From: an uncultured Muribaculaceae bacterium
GTDB lineage: Bacteria; Bacteroidota; Bacteroidia; Bacteroidales; Muribaculaceae
Direction: 5' to 3'
Assembly (NCBI GenBank): GCA_947626355.1
Contig: CANQRV010000010.1
Location: 1 to 58,399, forward strand
DNA length: 58,399 bases
Positions 42,922 through 51,435 of the stretch are shown in pieces. A program made the position numbers and the translations under genes. The notes under the pieces are model-generated. The model made no database searches, was not told the origin of the DNA, and worked only from the letters and a program-made list of their open reading frames with translations. Numbering within the stretch: position 1 is the stretch's first letter; each line of letters opens with the position of its first letter.

Positions 42922-44220
42922 ATGAAGGAGATAAACTATCTGAAAAGAATTGCTGACAAGACTCTTGATTTGAGGCTTGAGGCATTCGGTGCGGTGCAGA
43001 TTGCCGGACCTAAGTGGTGTGGCAAGACAACGACGGCGGAACGTCGTGCCGCAAGTGTCATCAAGATGCAGGACCCTGACCGACGGGAGGGGTATCTTGC
43101 CACCGCAAGGACGAAGCCATCATTACTGCTCAAAGGAGACACTCCACGACTGATTGATGAGTGGCAGGTGGCTCCGGTAATATGGGATGCTGTGCGTCAT
43201 GCCGTTGATGAGCGAAGGACGAAAGGTCAGTTTATCCTTACAGGATCGACTGTAATAGATGATGATGAAATAATGCACACTGGCACCGGACGCATTACCA
43301 AGATGGCAATGTATCCTATGAGCCTCTTTGAATCGCTCGAATCAAATGGTTCAATCTCGTTGCGCCGACTTTTTGGTGAACCGGATTACGATATTGACGG
43401 CGAGATGTCGCAACTCTCCATCGAGCAACTGATTTTTGCCGCGTGCCGTGGAGGGTGGCCAGCCTCTCTCGATGTCATGAGCCGTGAGGCAAAATTGCTG
43501 ATTGCAAAAGATTACGTTGAAGTTATCTGCAATGAGGATATATCAAGAGTGGACAAGACCCGGCGTAATCCGGCTTTGGCGAGATTGATACTTCGCTCTT
43601 ACGCGAGAAATATCTGCACATTGGCAAAGAAAACTTCAATGCTTGCCGATGTGTCCGAGGAAATGGAAAGTACATCAATGCCGACTTTCGATGACTATGT
43701 CGGTGCGTTGGAGAAACTGTTTGTCATTGATGACATTGAGGCATGGTCACCGGCCATACGTTCAAAGACAGTAATTCGCACGGGGAAGAAACGCTGTTTT
43801 GTGGATCCATCTATTGCCGTGGCATCTCTGGGTGCATCGCCGGAAAGTCTCGAACTTGACCTCAACACATTCGGGTTCATCTTTGAGTGCCTGTGTTTTC
43901 GCGACCTTCGGGTCTATTCACAAGCCATAGGTGGTCGCCTATCGTATTACCATGACCGTTTTGGTCTTGAGGCTGACGCTGTATTGCACCTTGATGACGG
44001 ACGATATGCGTTGATAGAATGTAAACTCGGAAGCCGGGAGATAGAAGAAGGCGCAAAACACCTCCTTGAAATAAAGCGTCTTGTCTCTGAAAAGAATAAA
44101 GCTGAAAAGCAGATGAAACTTCGAGAACCGGATTTACTGATTGTCCTCACCGGTGGAGAAATGGCATACACCCGCGAAGACGGAGTGAAAATAATCCCGA
44201 TAGGCTGTCTGCGGGATTAA
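42922..44220 (+). CDS. AAA_14 plus DUF4143 ATPase
   Basis: 432 residues from MKEINYLKRIADKTLDLRLE; the ATG at 42910 lies in the -7 box. Walker A is GPKWCGKTT; a Walker B-like PRLIDEWQVAP and sensor ILTGSTV follow, then the long helical and winged-helix DUF4143 part ending in the PDDEXK-like block GLEADAVLHLDDGRYALIEC with D...ECK. Such proteins are widespread in gut bacteria and mostly uncharacterised, with links to mobile DNA and toxin-like modules. It stands alone, followed by a convergent terminator (44322-44355). Confidence 0.85.
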   Translation: MKEINYLKRIADKTLDLRLEAFGAVQIAGPKWCGKTTTAERRAASVIKMQDPDRREGYLATARTKPSLLLKGDTPRLIDEWQVAPVIWDAVRHAVDERRTKGQFILTGSTVIDDDEIMHTGTGRITKMAMYPMSLFESLESNGSISLRRLFGEPDYDIDGEMSQLSIEQLIFAACRGGWPASLDVMSREAKLLIAKDYVEVICNEDISRVDKTRRNPALARLILRSYARNICTLAKKTSMLADVSEEMESTSMPTFDDYVGALEKLFVIDDIEAWSPAIRSKTVIRTGKKRCFVDPSIAVASLGASPESLELDLNTFGFIFECLCFRDLRVYSQAIGGRLSYYHDRFGLEADAVLHLDDGRYALIECKLGSREIEEGAKHLLEIKRLVSEKNKAEKQMKLREPDLLIVLTGGEMAYTREDGVKIIPIGCLRD

Positions 44221-44321
44221 AAGATTTTTAGATGAAAGCCATATCGCAAATTTCATCAGTAAATTGCCTCAAAAATATTCAGTACATCACCGCAAAATTA
44301 TTCATATAGCCCGAAAATATC

Positions 44322-44355
44322 AGCCCTCGATAATCGCGATGGATTACCGAGGGCT
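44322..44355 (-). terminator. Convergent terminator after the HTH cassette
   Basis: A 14-bp stem with one G-T pair (AGCCCTCGATAATC / GATTACCGAGGGCT) and a 6-nt loop, between the AAA ATPase gene and the HTH gene. It may serve both directions; T richness is modest. Confidence 0.6.
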
Positions 44356-44365
44356 TTGACATAGT

Positions 44366-44662
44366 TCACTTATACGGCGGATGATAGTTCTGCCGGAAGT
44401 AGGTATCGATTTCGTGTTCGGCATAGAGGATTTTGCCTTCGAGGGAGTAGTAACCGAACAAGCCTTTCAGCCGGTAGTTGGCGAGGGTAGATTTACTAAC
44501 TGAGAGGCGGCGGGATAGTTCGGAGTCGGAGAGAAATCTTACGCCGTCAAACATCGGTCGGGATTTCTCGGCAAGTTCATTGGTCACGGAACTGATTTCA
44601 CTGAGTATAGTGAAGATCTCTTTCCGCTCCTCTTTTGTCTGCAAGGGTATATTCTCAGCCAT
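44366..44662 (-). CDS. Excisionase-like helix-turn-helix protein
   Basis: 98 residues from MAENIPLQTKEERKEIFTIL; a start at 44680 is possible but lies deeper in the upstream gene. The helix-turn-helix block is SDSELSRRLSVSKSTLANYR followed by KGLFGYYSLEGKILYAEHEI, ending in HPPYK, as in Bacteroides mobile-element excisionase/HTH_17 proteins. It overlaps the upstream HTH gene by 8 nt. A degenerate paralogue lies at 42157-42390. It probably belongs to an integrated mobilizable element. Confidence 0.75.
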   Translation of the reverse strand: MAENIPLQTKEERKEIFTILSEISSVTNELAEKSRPMFDGVRFLSDSELSRRLSVSKSTLANYRLKGLFGYYSLEGKILYAEHEIDTYFRQNYHPPYK

Positions 44663-44939
44663 ATTTCTCATAATTTTCATTCAGAAATCTGCCAATCTCA
44701 TCGGCGGGATAGTAAACCTTTCCTTCAATCAAAGTGTATCCGATTTTGCCGTCGGCTCGCAGTGTTGCCATTGAGCGTTGTGAACGCCTGAGAATACCTT
44801 GTGTGGAATGGTTGTCAATCCACTCCTGACGGCTATTGTACGATAGCCGACATAACGCCGTTGCAAGCATCCGGCGACATTCTTTAAGAGCAGCCACCAT
44901 AGCGTCGTAAACGGTGCGCTCAATCATAATGTAGTCCAT
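44655..44939 (-). CDS. Excisionase-like helix-turn-helix protein, upstream gene
   Basis: 94 residues from MDYIMIERTVYDAMVAALKE. After an N-terminal helix pair it has the HTH-like IDNHSTQGILRRSQRSMATL and GKIGYTLIEGKVYYPADEIG, the usual wing of HTH_17 proteins of Bacteroides elements. The next gene overlaps it by 8 nt. Paired small HTH genes of this kind stand at the start of integrative mobilizable elements, next to a mobilization region. Confidence 0.72.
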   Translation of the reverse strand: MDYIMIERTVYDAMVAALKECRRMLATALCRLSYNSRQEWIDNHSTQGILRRSQRSMATLRADGKIGYTLIEGKVYYPADEIGRFLNENYEKYG

Positions 44940-45330
44940 AATAAATACGGGGTTTAGTGGGTGAATAAATCTAGGCGGTGACATTCACCATTGTTCGTTG
45001 CCCGGCTTGACAGCCGTGTCCGGGTCAACTCATCTCCAAACGTAATAGCGCGACGCCGTTGGGTCGGAGGACACCAAAGACTATGAATGATTAGCCAAAC
45101 ACACATTCATACACATGTTCATACACATGACCATACACATGTTCATACACATGAATGTAAATGTATTCCGACACTCAAATGAAGGACCAAATGTATGTTC
45201 ATTTATTCATTCGAGTAAATGTCAGGACATTTGGGCACATACATGGATGGATAAATGAATGTATAATTGAATATCCATTCCTTCATTTTCTTGCATATAT
45301 GAATGTCTGTTCATCCATAGGTCTCATCAA
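44940..45330. other. AT-rich region with iterons, no gene
   Basis: Contains four 12-bp direct repeats and many short inverted AT motifs (for example CATTTATTCATTCG with GAATGAAT-like partners at 45200-45290). No convincing ORF was found. It may be an origin of transfer or replication, or a regulatory region of the mobilizable element. Confidence 0.5.
45106..45153 (+). repeat. Four 12-bp iteron-like direct repeats
   Basis: TTCATACACATG at 45106-45117, 45118-45129 and 45142-45153, with ACCATACACATG at 45130-45141, directly adjacent to each other. Such iterons are typical of replication or transfer origins. Confidence 0.85.
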
Positions 45331-45711
45331 ATGAGCCTTTGTGCAAGTGTAACGATGAGTGTATGTAAAAAGATTATTGAAAATCAGTCGTTTCTCAATA
45401 TTTCCGAGTTGTTTCCCAACATTTCCCAACTTTATTTTCATGCAAAAACTATTGTCCGGGGTGCAGATGTTATCATATCGAATCAGGCAGCATGTGAATC
45501 AACGTTCCGGTGTACTAATGGTGTACTAACTACCCATATTTCCGGTATGGCTAAGATTACATACCCCACAGTATCACAAGATAATGCCCACATGATCATA
45601 GCAAGGTATGTTTTATGCTGCATGAAACCTGATTTGCAGCACAAAACCCTTGCTATGGCAGGTTGCGATTACTCCAGAGTCGTAATCGCCAAAAGAACCA
45701 GCGGTGCATAA
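45331..45711 (+). other. Doubtful ORF before the mobilization gene
   Basis: A 126-residue frame without recognisable domains. A subframe from 45548 (MAKITYPTVSQDNAHMIIAR) looks slightly more protein-like. No RBS or promoter decides it. It is listed because it fills 380 bp before a mobilization gene. Confidence 0.2.
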
Positions 45712-45748
45712 ACGCACTTCACATATTATCCACTAAAATCCCGTAATA

Positions 45749-46168
45749 ATGAATCAGAAATTCAACTCAGGCGGTAGACCGCCCAAAATCAACGCCACAG
45801 CCTTCCGCTGCTCCGTGAACTTCACAGCTACTGAACAAGCCCAGCTTCTGACGATGCAGGAGAATTCCGGCATCGCCTCCTTGTCAGCATTTATCAAGAT
45901 GCGCGTCTTCGGCAAACCATTCAAGGTGTTTGTCGTAGACGAGAACACCCGCATCTTCATCGACAAGATGTCATCCCTAAATGCCCACTACCGCACCATC
46001 GCCATAGACTACGACCTGCTGTTGAAAACCCTCCGAGAGAACTTCACCGAAAAGAAGGCCATGGCCGTCCTCGCCAAACTGGAGCGCCAGACCATCGAGC
46101 TCGTACAAACCAACTGCGAGATTGTCGCACTTGCCAAGCAGTTTGACGCACAATGGCACAAAGTATGA
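45749..46168 (+). CDS. MobC-like mobilization accessory protein
   Basis: 139 residues. The opening MNQKFNSGGRPPKINATAFR, then CSVNFTATEQAQLLTMQENS and SLSAFIKMRVFGKPF, is a ribbon-helix-helix type region like plasmid MobC/relaxosome accessory proteins, which are often annotated as MobA in Bacteroides elements. A helical C-terminus follows (AKLERQTIELVQTNCEIVAL). No relaxase is seen after it; the next genes are defence genes. It suggests that a mobilizable element has been interrupted or truncated here. Confidence 0.7.
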   Translation: MNQKFNSGGRPPKINATAFRCSVNFTATEQAQLLTMQENSGIASLSAFIKMRVFGKPFKVFVVDENTRIFIDKMSSLNAHYRTIAIDYDLLLKTLRENFTEKKAMAVLAKLERQTIELVQTNCEIVALAKQFDAQWHKV

Positions 46169-46307
46169 TGGTATTCTTAGCCTTGATTAAGGTTTTAATT
46201 ATTGATAACACCTTGTCAATGTCCAAAAAACTTGATTTTTTATTTCATGGGATTAAAAAATGGCCACAGATGGGCGTAAAAGACATGATTGTTTGCGAAA
46301 TTTTCAT

Positions 46308-46315
46308 TACCTTTG
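46308..46315 (+). promoter_or_regulatory. -7 box (TACCTTTG) of the phosphoesterase-NTPase gene
   Basis: A perfect TAnnTTTG match, 17 nt before the ATG at 46333. It rules out the much longer in-frame start at 46153. Confidence 0.65.
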
Positions 46316-46332
46316 CAAAAAAATCAGTAGAA

Positions 46333-49300
46333 ATGAATATTGGAATTCTTCATTTATCCGATTTACACATAAAACAGGAGTCTGAATTTTGGGCCTCTAT
46401 TGCATCAAAAATTGTTTCGGCAACAAGAAACGATTTTCATTCTTGTGATAAAATTTTCTTAATATGTTCAGGAGATATTGCGTTCTCTGGAAAAGAAGAA
46501 GAATACAGGATAGCTGCTAGATTTTTCAACGCATTAAAGAGCCTATTAAACCAATTTCATGATTGCAAATGTAATGATTTATTGATATTAGTTCCTGGCA
46601 ACCATGATTGTAATTTTACCACAGAGCCTCAAGTAAGGAAAGTTCTGATAGATAATCTTTCATATGAAAATCTAGGCAAAGACTATTCGGTAATAAATCC
46701 AATTACCGTAGTCCAGGATGAGTTCTTTTCATTTGTTGAAAGTATAAATGGCGAGACTGTAGATTCTCGGTTGGCTTATGAATATAAGGTGGATATTGAG
46801 GGATTTTCAATAAGTTTCCTATGCTTAAACTCTGCTTGGTGTTCTAGAAAAAATGAAATAGTTGGAGGATTATTCTACCCCATTGAACTTATAAAAGAGA
46901 ATATAAAGGCTGATGCAGCAATTAAAATTGCAGTCATCCATCATCATCCAGCGTGGCTTACACCAAATTCTTCTGTAAATAATCGAATTGAATTTACTGA
47001 CTTTGTCAACGCTGAGTGCGATTTGGTATTATTATTATTAGGCCATGAGCATTCTAATAACATTGAGATTGGCAGCGATTCCCAAGGAAAGCCTATAACT
47101 CGTCTGGTCAGTGGAGATGCTTTATATGCAAATTGGAATGGTCTTGCATCAGGATTCCAAACTCTCATTATTGATACTGATTCCAGAACTGTATCGCAGC
47201 ATAATTATCATCTTAAGAATGTTGATTCAATCTATTATCCTACCGCTGAATTTTCTTTTGAATTAAGACCTAGGTATTCTATTTTCCGAGATTTCGTTTC
47301 AAACGAGGATTTTATATCATCATTCAGTACAATTGAAATTCCTTTAGTTAAGGAGTCGAAAACCGTAAGCATAGATAATCTATTTATTTATCCCAATATT
47401 GAAACTGCGGAGGACCTAAAGAAAGATATTGATGCTAAATATAAGGACAGCAGCTCTTTACTGGAGGGAAGTAGTAAAGCTACAATAATCCTAGAGGGTG
47501 ATAATCAGTCAGGTAAGACATCTCTTCTTAAAAAATTATATTTAGATTCCCTCAAAAAAGGTTTATATCCGTTATTCCTTAATGGGGAAGAATTTAAATC
47601 TGGGAAAATTGATACCATTTTGCGTAGAGCCTATAACATTCAATATGTGAATAAGGATTATGAGGTTTATAATCAGTTCTCTACAGATAAGAAAATCGTC
47701 TTTATAGATGATATAACAAATATCGGAAGCAATAATAATATTCCCAATTTAGTAAGCCAACTTTCTACACGATTCGCAAGAATATACATATCTACTTCTC
47801 CTAGATACGACTTCCTAACTTCGATTGAAACACTAAAAAAAGGAGTGTTTTATGGGAGAATCTTACCTCTCGGTTTTAAGAAAAGGGGCGAATTAATTGA
47901 AACTTACTATAAATTATCCAATCCTAATTGGTCTAATATTTCGACACAACAATATATAGAGGATACGAAGAAACTAATTGAAGAAGTCCAAAATGTTCTT
48001 GGCAACAAGATTATTCCTTCATGCCCTATTTTTATCATATCTATTTTACAATCAATGAAGATGATGCAACCAGCGAACATTGAACAAACTTCGTATGGTT
48101 ATTGCTATCAAACATTGATTCATTACGCGCTTGCGGTTAAAGCAAAGATATCGAACGAAGATATTGGTTCATACTTTAACTATCTCTCCGAACTTGCATA
48201 TTATATTTATAAGAATTACCAAGAAGATAATAGCTGGCTATCCAAACGTGATTTGGAAAAATTCCATAATGCTTATGTCGGAGAATATGTTTTCAAGGAT
48301 TTCTCTCAAGCATTATCTTCATTATTGGAATCGAACATCATCGTAGTTAATAGTGATGATGAATATCGATTTGGATACCCATATATTTACTATTTTCTAG
48401 TCGCTCAAAAGATAGCATCCAATCTTGCCAATAGTCAAGGAGGTAAAGATCTTAAATTCTTATGTGACAATCTTCATGAAGACAAGTGTGCAAATATATT
48501 AATCTTTGTAACATACCATACAAAAGATCGCAGACTTATCGATGAAGCAACATTCGCGACAATGTTGCCATTTGACACAATCTCACCTATAACATTAGAC
48601 AAGGATAAGGAATATTATAATTTGCTTGAATCTCTTGCTGACGATTTAAGCGATAGTATAATTGCAAAAGACATAAATCCTTTACAAGAACGGAAAAAGA
48701 GATGGGAAGAAAAGGATAAGATAGAACAACTTCTGCCGGACAATAAAGATAATGCAGATCTGTCTACACTGCCTCAGGAATTAATTGTCATGAGACAAGC
48801 TATGCGTTCTATTGAGATTGTTGGACAAATTATCAAGAATAGCAAGGGCTCATTACCCAAAAAGCAATTAGAGAGTATGGTAAAAGAGCTATTCTTTACT
48901 GCATTCCGAACCATAGGCTTCTTTGGAAAACTAGTTTCTCAATCTAAAGATGAGATAATTGAATCTATAAAGAACGAAAGTGACGACTACGAATCTGTAT
49001 ATAAGACATCATTGAGAGTAACGTCATTTATTCAGACTTTAGCCTTGCGTTTTTGTTTGGGCATTTTTTCTAAAGTTATCCATTCTGTAGGGTTAAGTGA
49101 TTTGAAAGACATTTTCAATAATGTATCCCTTGAAATAGACACTCCTGCAGCAAAAATATTAGCTTTCTCCATTAACACATGCTATGGCAAGATGTCGTAT
49201 TCGGAATTAAAGGCAATTCATTCTTCAATGAAGAATAATCCAGTTGTATTACGAATACTTAAGGCACGAGTCAAATCATATCTATATAATAATGATGTAA

Positions 49301-49386
49301 CGTATGACAAAAAACAAAAGATTGCATCATTATTAAAATGGAAGATAGAATCTAATTTACTTCCAATGCGTTCTCAAATTAAATAA
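46333..49386 (+). CDS. Calcineurin-like phosphoesterase fused to a P-loop NTPase (STAND-like defence protein)
   Basis: 1017 residues; the in-frame start 60 codons earlier overlaps the MobC gene and the -7 box, so it is rejected. The N-terminal phosphoesterase is complete: Asp10-x-His12 (HLSDLHI), Gly47-Asp48 (CSGDIAFSG), GNHD at 89-92, HHH at 203-205, GHEH at 237-240. An NTPase follows: Walker A GDNQSGKT (389-396), Walker B IVFIDD (455-460). The last 400 residues are helical with a DEYRFGYPYIYYFLVAQ region. Effector plus STAND-like ATPase suggests a phage sensor that activates a nuclease or nucleotidase. It is strikingly AT-rich against its neighbours. It may be a stand-alone defence gene next to the restriction operon. 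Confidence 0.75.
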   Translation: MNIGILHLSDLHIKQESEFWASIASKIVSATRNDFHSCDKIFLICSGDIAFSGKEEEYRIAARFFNALKSLLNQFHDCKCNDLLILVPGNHDCNFTTEPQVRKVLIDNLSYENLGKDYSVINPITVVQDEFFSFVESINGETVDSRLAYEYKVDIEGFSISFLCLNSAWCSRKNEIVGGLFYPIELIKENIKADAAIKIAVIHHHPAWLTPNSSVNNRIEFTDFVNAECDLVLLLLGHEHSNNIEIGSDSQGKPITRLVSGDALYANWNGLASGFQTLIIDTDSRTVSQHNYHLKNVDSIYYPTAEFSFELRPRYSIFRDFVSNEDFISSFSTIEIPLVKESKTVSIDNLFIYPNIETAEDLKKDIDAKYKDSSSLLEGSSKATIILEGDNQSGKTSLLKKLYLDSLKKGLYPLFLNGEEFKSGKIDTILRRAYNIQYVNKDYEVYNQFSTDKKIVFIDDITNIGSNNNIPNLVSQLSTRFARIYISTSPRYDFLTSIETLKKGVFYGRILPLGFKKRGELIETYYKLSNPNWSNISTQQYIEDTKKLIEEVQNVLGNKIIPSCPIFIISILQSMKMMQPANIEQTSYGYCYQTLIHYALAVKAKISNEDIGSYFNYLSELAYYIYKNYQEDNSWLSKRDLEKFHNAYVGEYVFKDFSQALSSLLESNIIVVNSDDEYRFGYPYIYYFLVAQKIASNLANSQGGKDLKFLCDNLHEDKCANILIFVTYHTKDRRLIDEATFATMLPFDTISPITLDKDKEYYNLLESLADDLSDSIIAKDINPLQERKKRWEEKDKIEQLLPDNKDNADLSTLPQELIVMRQAMRSIEIVGQIIKNSKGSLPKKQLESMVKELFFTAFRTIGFFGKLVSQSKDEIIESIKNESDDYESVYKTSLRVTSFIQTLALRFCLGIFSKVIHSVGLSDLKDIFNNVSLEIDTPAAKILAFSINTCYGKMSYSELKAIHSSMKNNPVVLRILKARVKSYLYNNDVTYDKKQKIASLLKWKIESNLLPMRSQIK

Positions 49387-49396
49387 TGAAGTAACA

Positions 49397-49645
49397 ATGG
49401 ATTTAAATAGACTTAAAGTAGTTCTAGCGGAACGAAAGAAAACAAATAAATGGTTAGCAGAACAGCTTGGAAAAGATCCTGCAACTGTTTCGAAATGGTG
49501 TACAAACGTATCTCAACCAGGATTAGAAACGCTCAGACAAATAGCTGAATTATTGGATATGGATATACGTGAGCTTATTACGCCTACAAAAGTTGAGGAA
49601 ACAAAAATTGTATATATGGTCAATAGTTTGTCCTCTAATCAATAA
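49397..49645 (+). CDS. XRE-family control regulator of the restriction operon
   Basis: 82 residues. The HTH is clear: LKVVLAERKKTNKWLAEQLG, KDPATVSKWCTNVSQPGLET, LRQIAELLDMDIRELI. It resembles the small control regulators that precede type III or type I modification genes in Bacteroides and could adjust Mod/Res expression. It lies 10 nt after the phosphoesterase-NTPase gene and 14 nt before mod, so it may also tie these two modules together. AT-rich codons. Confidence 0.85.
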   Translation: MDLNRLKVVLAERKKTNKWLAEQLGKDPATVSKWCTNVSQPGLETLRQIAELLDMDIRELITPTKVEETKIVYMVNSLSSNQ

Positions 49646-49659
49646 TATTGCAATCCCAT

Positions 49660-51435
49660 ATGAAAGCGACTGATAAACATAAACTTATTGACCACATCAA
49701 GACCTTGGAGGGCTTGACCGATGATGAACGCTCGGCGCTGCTCGGGCTTCTCAACGAGACAAAGACCTACGGTCTTGTTTGGGAGGACAAACCGGAAGAG
49801 GTGGAGGAGCGTCTGCGCACCGAGCTGCCTGTACTAAAGGAGGTAAAGAGCCGTGCCATCATATCCGACTATGCCGATGCTCCCAACCATATACTCATAG
49901 AGGGAGACAACCTCGAAGCTCTAACCACTCTAGCTTACACCCACGAGGGCAAAATCGATGTAATCTATATAGATCCCCCTTATAATACCGGCAACAAGGA
50001 CTTCATTTATAACGACTCGTATGTTGATAGCGAGGATAGCTACCGCCACTCCAAATGGCTGTCGTTTATGTCGCGCCGTCTCCGAATTGCCAAAAGGCTC
50101 CTTTCAGACCGTGGTGTTATCTTTATCTCCATTGATGACAATGAACAAGCGAATTTGAAAATTCTATGCGACGAAATCTTTGGTCAAGAACATGTAGAAA
50201 CGTATATTTGGGATGTTCGTGTAAAGGGAACAATGCCTAAAACAGCAAAAAACACTGTTAGAAAGGAGCATGAATATATTATTGCATGTTACAAATCTGA
50301 AAAAAGGTTGCAAAAATATTCTTCTCTAAAATATGCAGATAAAAAGTGGACGAATCCCGATAATGACCCAAGAGGTCCATGGATGTCAGCAAATATTAGT
50401 AGAGGTGCGGAAGGAAGCACTGGTGGCTTTAAATCTTTTGTCATCACTAATCCTGCCGGTATATCTTTTGATAGAGATTGGTCTATAACAAAAGACGAAT
50501 ACGAATCATTATTAGCAGACGGACGTATCTATTTTTCTGATAATGGTCGTGGTGTACCACGATTAAAGAAATTTCAGTCAGAGCCGGTATGGTCTATTCA
50601 ATCCTCATTTTTTGCAGATCTAAGTAACTCTCAAGAGGCTTCTAATATTATTAAAGCAATTTTAGGAGAAAAATTATTTGATTTCCCTAAACCAACGGAG
50701 TTGCTACAACGAATGTGGCAAATAGCAGGTTCTGTCAATTCTACTATCTTAGATTTCTTCGCAGGTTCAGGTACTACTCTCCACGCAGTCATGCAGTTGA
50801 ACGCTGATGATGGAGGCAAGCGACAGTGTATTCTCTGTACCAACAACGAGAATGGTATTTGCGAGAATGTAACCTATGAGCGCAATAAGCGTGTGATTAA
50901 TGGATATACTAAGCCTAATGGCGAGGAGGTTGAAGGTTTACACGCCAACAATCTCCGCTACTATCGCACAGATTTTGTAGGTCGTCGCCGTACACCTCAG
51001 AATATGCGCAGACTGATGTTGCTTTCGTCAGATATGCTCTGCATAAAAGAGAATCTTTATACGGAGCTTGATATGTTCGGAGAAATGCCGACGTTAGAGA
51101 ATGGTTTCCGTTACTTTGATGACGGAAAGAAAAAGATGCTGATTGTCTACAACGAGGAGGCAATCTACGACATTGTGGATGCGCTTGAAACGATGGAAGT
51201 TGCATCGCCGATAATCGTATATGTCTTCTCGCCCGGCAACGATGCGTGGAACTCCGAGTTTGAGAGTGTCAGTGACAAGGTGCGTCTGACCGCACTGCCG
51301 GCTGCCATATACAACGCATATAAGCGTGTTCTTCCGAAGCCAAAAAACACTCTTCTGACTCTGGAGAACCCAACTAATGACAAGGTCGTGACAGACAACC
51401 TTTTTGACTTTGACGAAGAGGGAGGTGAGGCATGA
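49660..51435 (+). CDS. mod: Type III restriction system DNA methyltransferase (Mod)
   Basis: 591 residues from ATG 49660; the TTG at 49648 is the alternative. The catalytic motif DPPY (105-108, in YIDPPYNTGNKDF) precedes the SAM motif FAGSGTT (367-373), the order of beta-class N6-adenine methyltransferases typical of type III Mod. The target-recognition region lies between them (about 180-360). Composition changes inside the gene: about 50130-50790 is AT-rich while both flanks resemble the rest of the operon, as expected for a swapped recognition domain. The 3' end overlaps res by ATGA. It is complete. Confidence 0.9.
   Translation: MKATDKHKLIDHIKTLEGLTDDERSALLGLLNETKTYGLVWEDKPEEVEERLRTELPVLKEVKSRAIISDYADAPNHILIEGDNLEALTTLAYTHEGKIDVIYIDPPYNTGNKDFIYNDSYVDSEDSYRHSKWLSFMSRRLRIAKRLLSDRGVIFISIDDNEQANLKILCDEIFGQEHVETYIWDVRVKGTMPKTAKNTVRKEHEYIIACYKSEKRLQKYSSLKYADKKWTNPDNDPRGPWMSANISRGAEGSTGGFKSFVITNPAGISFDRDWSITKDEYESLLADGRIYFSDNGRGVPRLKKFQSEPVWSIQSSFFADLSNSQEASNIIKAILGEKLFDFPKPTELLQRMWQIAGSVNSTILDFFAGSGTTLHAVMQLNADDGGKRQCILCTNNENGICENVTYERNKRVINGYTKPNGEEVEGLHANNLRYYRTDFVGRRRTPQNMRRLMLLSSDMLCIKENLYTELDMFGEMPTLENGFRYFDDGKKKMLIVYNEEAIYDIVDALETMEVASPIIVYVFSPGNDAWNSEFESVSDKVRLTALPAAIYNAYKRVLPKPKNTLLTLENPTNDKVVTDNLFDFDEEGGEA

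Noticed and set aside
45106..45153. CRISPR array
   Set aside because: The 12-bp units are directly adjacent with no unique spacers and no cas genes are near, so an iteron array fits better.
46153..46332. 60-residue N-terminal extension of the phosphoesterase-NTPase
   Set aside because: It overlaps the mobilization gene and spans the -7 box; the phosphoesterase motif begins right after ATG 46333.
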